From positions 481,628,872 through 481,683,157 of the forward strand of contig NC_081412.1 in the NCBI RefSeq assembly GCF_030272615.1: a stretch of 54,286 bases of DNA, read 5' to 3'. Positions 49,740-54,286 of this stretch are shown piece after piece. Below the pieces are notes generated by a model, which was not told where the DNA came from, made no database searches, and was given only the letters and a program-made list of their open reading frames with translations. A program made the translations under genes and the position numbers. This stretch comes from Cryptomeria japonica. Lineage: Eukaryota; Streptophyta; Pinopsida; Cupressales; Cupressaceae. Numbering within the stretch: the first letter of the stretch is position 1; each line of letters starts with the position of its first letter.

Positions 49740-52700
49740 CTAATCTAGCATGACATCCACCTCCCGATCTTGTTGATCACTATTTCGGGAAGGCGAGCAA
49801 CATGCCAGAGGAGCGATATCGAGCACAGCAGATGGAGCTAACACAAGATCCAAACAAGGACTATGCTCATGGGCTAAACCACTTTGTTCGATTCTAGGAG
49901 CTAGGATTAGGGTTTTTGAAAATTCAGTTGATAAATGCTTGTCCACATCAACATGTCTATAGTCACTATCAGAAGCATTAGGAGTTGTATTGCCATCATG
50001 AATAACATTTTCACTCATTTCTTCATCAATATTTATAGAAAGAGGAGCACGAACACTAATAGGAGTAAAACTATCACATGTTTTGTGCAACTTATGATTT
50101 GGAGATGTAGGTTCAACATTTTGCTTAGGAGAAAAGGGAATCTAATCAACTATTGGAGTCTTTGGAGATTGAATGTTTTGAGGAACAACTTCATGAGCTC
50201 GAGCACGACGCCTTCGTCGATGGTCTCTCGCAAAGAAGGAGGAGGAAATTTATGAAAGGAAGAACAATCTCCTCTTTGATAGTTGAAGGTTTCGGTTGAG
50301 GTATTTTAGGTTGGACAAGAGGAGAGGCAGGTCTCTTCTCTTTATAAGAGCAAGGAGGTGGAACTGTGCCATATAAAGGAGGAATATTAGGTGTAGGAAG
50401 GAGACCGGGTCCATCATGAGGAGGCGGTATAGGTCTAACCTTAGGAGGAATATTGTTGTTCTTCTTAGGAGAAGGCATAGTCACATCCATAGGAATACGT
50501 TGAGGATCTTCCTTAGGAGGAAGATTAGTCCTATCCATTAGGGGAAGGATTTCATCTTCAAGAATGATAGGAATGTCAAGTGTTGGGGATCTAGGTTGAC
50601 TCAAGGATAAAATCATATCTTTCTTCCATTTTTTATAAGGTTGGAAAAGAGCATCGCTCCTTTGTGGAAGAGATTGAAATTTCTTAGGCCAAAAGAGATC
50701 AATAGGAACACCTAGGCCTCTTTTGGATGGTCAAAATAAGTTGTGGTTAACAGTTATGATTTCTCCATTATCGGGAAATTTCAAACACTTATGAATTGGA
50801 GAAGCGATAGCCTTCATGGAAGATGGCCAAGGGTAGCCCAACTTCACATGAAATTTCTCGGAAGAAGGAATGATAACAAAGTTGACATCCATAGATTTAG
50901 TGTGAACTTCAATAGGAAGGGTGATAGAACCAATGGTAGGACAAGAGAATCCATCAAATAACTTCACAAGCACATTAGTGTCATCATAGATCGGTTTATG
51001 CAATCGTAAAGTGAAAAGATACTCCTCAATGATGACACTAACAATGCAAGAGGGATCAACAAGAGCACCACGACAAGGTATGTCCTTAAACTTCACAACT
51101 ATGTATAAAGGTCCATCAGGTGCTCTGATGGTCTCACTAGGGTCAAATGTGATACAAGGATCCTTAGGTATCTCTTGTTTCTCTACCATATTCACCAATT
51201 GTGTAGTTGTGGTAGTAAGATCAGAAGGAGAGAAAGAGGTATGTTCAGTCTCAATCACGTTAGAGGTATGAGAAGGCAAAGGGTTAGTAAAAATCTTAAG
51301 ATTTTGATTAGGAAGAGCTACTGATTTGTTTCCCCTATCATTCACACCTGCCACTGATATATTATTATCAATCAAATCTTGAATCTTATTTTTCAATGCA
51401 AAACATTTCTTAGTATCATGACCAAGCTAACGATGAAATTGACAAAAGGAATTGCTATCAAAATAAGGGGATGCAAGCTTAGATGGGTCAACTAGTTTGA
51501 TAACATTCCTTTGTAACAATTGAGACATAATACTATGTAAAGATTCATTCAAAGGAGTAAATTGTCTTTCTCTTTTAAAGAATTTAGAAATAGGAGGCAC
51601 ACCTGTTGTAACATTCGCATTATTGTTGTTAATTGTATCATTGAACTTGATGAAGCTTTTTGTTGGTTTGAACTTCACAAACGGTTGTTGAACATTCTCC
51701 CCCTTATCACTCGGAGCCATAGGAGTAGATTTCTCCATGTGACTCACAACCAGTTGATAATTATGGAGTGTTGCGCAGAACTATGGAAAGAAAGTAAACT
51801 CAGACAAAAGAAGCTTTTCCCTGATATTTTTTTGCAAATTAGAAATGAAATTTTTTTGAATATCATTATCAGGTACAAGAAAAGAAATTTGAGCACACAA
51901 ATGCTTATATCTACCAATGAAATCAATCACTTTCTCTTTAACACCTTGTTTACAATGCATTAAAGCAGTCAAAGTGATTGTAGGACCAATGTTGTTTTGA
52001 AATTGTTGAACGAAAGCATTTGTTAATTGTTGAAAAGAAGTGATAGAATAAGAAGACAAAGAGCAATACCATTGTAAAGCCTTATCTCTTAGTGTTCTTG
52101 TAAACAATTTTGCAAGCAATCTTTGATCATAAGCAAAATTAGTTAACAAGGTTTGAAATGTTTTAACATGCATGAGAGGATCACCTTTTTCATTATAGAG
52201 TTTCAATTAAGGGACCTCAAAATGCTTAGGTTGGACAACTTTAACAATATCAAGAGAAAGTGGGCTCACAACTTCAAATTTGGGCACATGAACCTTGGAT
52301 TGACTCATGGAAGCAATTTGTTGTTATAAGGAAGACACAGTTCGAGCAAGATTCCTAATGGTAGCTTTGGTAGAAGAATTGATATTAGACATGGCTGATT
52401 GAGAAGGTGGTGTGATGCTATTGAAGGAAGGCATTGATTGAGAATAAGGTGGTGGGACATTATGATAAGTAGGCATAGGTGATGATTGAGTAGGAAAAGG
52501 GACACTTAAAGGATGAATAAAGTTGTTGAATGATTTTCCCCCTTGTGTCACATTGATTGGTTGAGGGATAATAGGAATACTTATGGAAGACATAGGTAAA
52601 GATGGAGGATTAAATGAAGAAGAGGGATTTTGCCCCCATGACCAATAGTTGTAGGAATGACATTTTGAGTTGATGTAGCCATGATTTTTGAAGTGAAAGT

Positions 52701-53192
52701 AGGAATACTAGCCATTGGAGTGGTCAAAGGAATAGAAGAATTGATTTGATTTGAAGGTTGCGAATAACCTAAATTTTCAGCACAACTCTTTATAGGCATG
52801 ACATTAGAATCAACAATATGAGCAATGCCATGCAATATATCAATTCCATTCTTACCACTTTGAATCATGTGTTTAAGGCCTTCAATTAATGGAAGAGCTT
52901 CACTATCAGGGCATTCTTGGGAGATCCATTATTGAAAGTTATCAAATTGATTGTCCAATTTTGAAAGTTGATCTATGGAAACTCTAGTCAAATCTTTTTT
53001 GTGTTCATCATGGGATTCATCAATTGGATAGATAGGGACATGATTAGGATGGGAATAATTAGCATTATCCTCATTAAAGAAGTCACCCAAATTATGCTTC
53101 ATCTCCTCGATAATTAAACCTTGGGAAGCCTTAATTCTAATGCTTCGTCTAATGGGCATAGTGTAGGTAGGACTAATAGTGGTGAAACTCAT
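49740..53192 (-). pseudogene. gag-protease polyprotein of the minus-strand Ty3-type element
   Basis: ATG at 53192 (MSFTTISPTYTMPIRRSIRI). In order: N-terminal region with TAA at 52929; a Pro/Ser-rich part after a one-base shift near 52640; Retrotrans_gag (EKGDPLMHVKTFQTLLTNFA, KALQWYCSLSSYSITSFQQL) at about 52200-51790; a single zinc-knuckle-like motif, CQFHR, stop, LGHDTKKC, at about 51435-51405; an aspartic protease (RGALVDPSCIVSVI at about 51065, KLGYPWPSSMKAIASPIHKC at about 50830); and a proline-rich tail that after another shift ends at 49740 in an acidic, Ser-rich segment (HDGNTTPNASDSDYRHVD). Several stops are TAA or TAG in place of Gln. The CxxH...GHxxxxC finger and the protease context are typical of plant Tat/Athila-like elements; the catalytic triplet reads DPS instead of D-S/T-G. 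About 1,150 codons, no polymerase. Confidence 0.8.
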
Positions 53193-54286
53193 GCACTAGA
53201 GGGAAAATTAGAAATTTTGAATAATAGGAACAAAGTGCAAAAAAATTGAATAATGCAAAATTTTGGGAAAATAATGATTAAACAATTTGAACTTTGTTGA
53301 AAGAAGAAAACGACACAATTTCCAAAAAAAAATTATGATAAATGAAAGAAAATTGGAATTTAAAATTAGGGCCAATAGGATACCACTTAATTTTAAAATT
53401 GACAAAATCAGATTTTCTAAAATCAGGGTAGATTATAATTAACCACTTAATTTTAAAAAAATTCTTGAAATTAGAAATGTTGAATTGTGAAGGTATTTTT
53501 TTATTTTAGAGGGATAAAAAATTGACAAAATCAACCAATTTTATAGATTTAAGCTATTAAATACGGTCATAATAGTCTCCCAAAATTTTGGGAAAAAAGT
53601 CAGGGACCGTGTTGAAAGTGCACACGGTCCGACCAACTTTTTTCAAAATTTTCAAGGATGAAAGTTACGATGATTTTAAAGCTAACCCCAAAAAATTGGT
53701 GGATTTTACGATCTCTAGATAGGCGAAATGAAGGTTTGAATGTGAAAATAGGACCCTGTTAGGGTTTTGAGAAAAAAAAGAGGAATTGAATTAAAAATTT
53801 GAAAAGGGTCAAACCTAATGGATAGGAACACCTAAAAAAATGTTTATAAAACTGAAGTTGACTGAAATTGATTGAAATTTGCACAAAATCCAATTAAATT
53901 TGAAAAATAGGGTTTTAGGACCTAACCACTTAATTTTTCAAATTTTGAATTTTGAAAAAGGAGGGAAATTGAAAATTTGAATTGTAGGACATGAGATAAG
54001 TCTGAAAACAATCACAAATCTGAAAATTAAATGGGAATCCAATTTTTTCATAATTTCAAGATGATTTTTGAAAATTAGGGTTTTGACAATTAACCTCTTA
54101 ATTTTGTGAATTTGATTTGCAAATTGATGAAGAAATTGAATTTGACAAACATAACAATTTTCATACCTAAGACAATAACAACCAATTTTTACACAACACA
54201 AGTTCAATTTCAATTTTAAAAACTAGGGTTTTGAATGAATTAACCACTAAATTTGCAGAAAAATTAAACTTGTAAATAAAAAAATG
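53193..54286 (-). repeat. Leader of the minus-strand element with five copies of a 30-bp motif
   Basis: On the plus strand a motif like TTAGGGTTTTGACAATTAAC plus CACTTAATTTT occurs near 53364, 53422, 53908, 54074 and 54222, in degenerate form. On the transcript strand it gives AAACCCTAA-type boxes. The hairpin GGACCGTGT / ACACGGTCC is at 53604-53630. No primer binding site is visible, so the 5' LTR is beyond 54286 or has decayed. Confidence 0.55.

Larger units (their letters stand above)
48201..54286 (-). mobile_element. Minus-strand Ty3-type element with gag and protease but no polymerase (5' end outside window)
   Basis: On the minus strand: a long leader (54286-53193) with repeated motifs, a gag-protease frame (53192-49740), a non-coding 3' region, a purine tract, and an LTR that starts TGTAGTGTCA at 48990. 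No reverse transcriptase, RNase H or integrase can be seen between the protease tail and the LTR, so this is a second gag-protease-only element, unrelated in sequence to the one at 17214. The left limit is approximate; a shared hairpin at 48201-48227 suggests the element reaches at least that far. Confidence 0.7.

Overview
The window looks like nuclear DNA from a seed plant with a very large genome, most likely a gymnosperm (conifer type). The evidence is a host gene with introns of 5.7, 7.3 and 19.9 kb filled with LTR retrotransposons, LTR ends of the form TGTRATGYCCCC, and several layers of nested and decayed elements. The species assignment is inference.

The main host gene runs on the minus strand from 36483 leftward past the edge of the window. 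Ten exons (36399-36483, 36188-36269, 36006-36090, 15996-16107, 8576-8660, 8363-8404, 7666-7744, 1922-1973, 1761-1823, 1332-1429) have GT/AG borders and join in phase to 261 uninterrupted codons. They match the N-terminal 55-60% of chloroplast 7-hydroxymethyl chlorophyll a reductase (HCAR), the ferredoxin-dependent FrhB-family enzyme of the chlorophyll cycle. The C-terminal exons lie outside the window.

Layout. 1-534: proline-rich/G-patch fragment of a Ty3-type element. 1974-7665 (HCAR intron 7): two intact, intronless plus-strand ORFs (3528-4088 and 5321-5914) that are paralogues of each other and of a broken third copy at 45638-46235; I do not recognise the family. 8661-15995 (intron 4): a processed pseudogene of API5 (apoptosis inhibitor 5) at 9895-11455 and a 1,919-bp solo LTR with 5-bp target duplication (13598-15516). 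16108-36005 (intron 3): a Ty3-type element of 6.27 kb with only gag and protease (17214-23481), then a decayed hAT transposase gene (23938-32407) split by a complete Ty1/copia element (24276-30473). 36484-37294: HCAR upstream region and a GA-rich tract. 37295-42591: a second, older Ty1/copia element inserted in that tract. 43140-46520: AT-rich DNA, RNase H-like relics and the third paralogue. 48201-54286: a minus-strand gag-protease-only Ty3-type element whose 5' LTR lies beyond the window.

All intact LTR elements have target-site duplications readable in the sequence (ATGCA, GGCAG, AGATA; solo LTR TCTTG). LTR pairs differ at 4/318, about 12/817 and about 21/301 sites, giving a relative order of insertion. 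Every element with a coding strand inside the HCAR introns, except the API5 retrocopy, lies antisense to HCAR. The strongest candidates for something undescribed are the intronless paralogue family and the two unrelated gag-protease-only retroelements.
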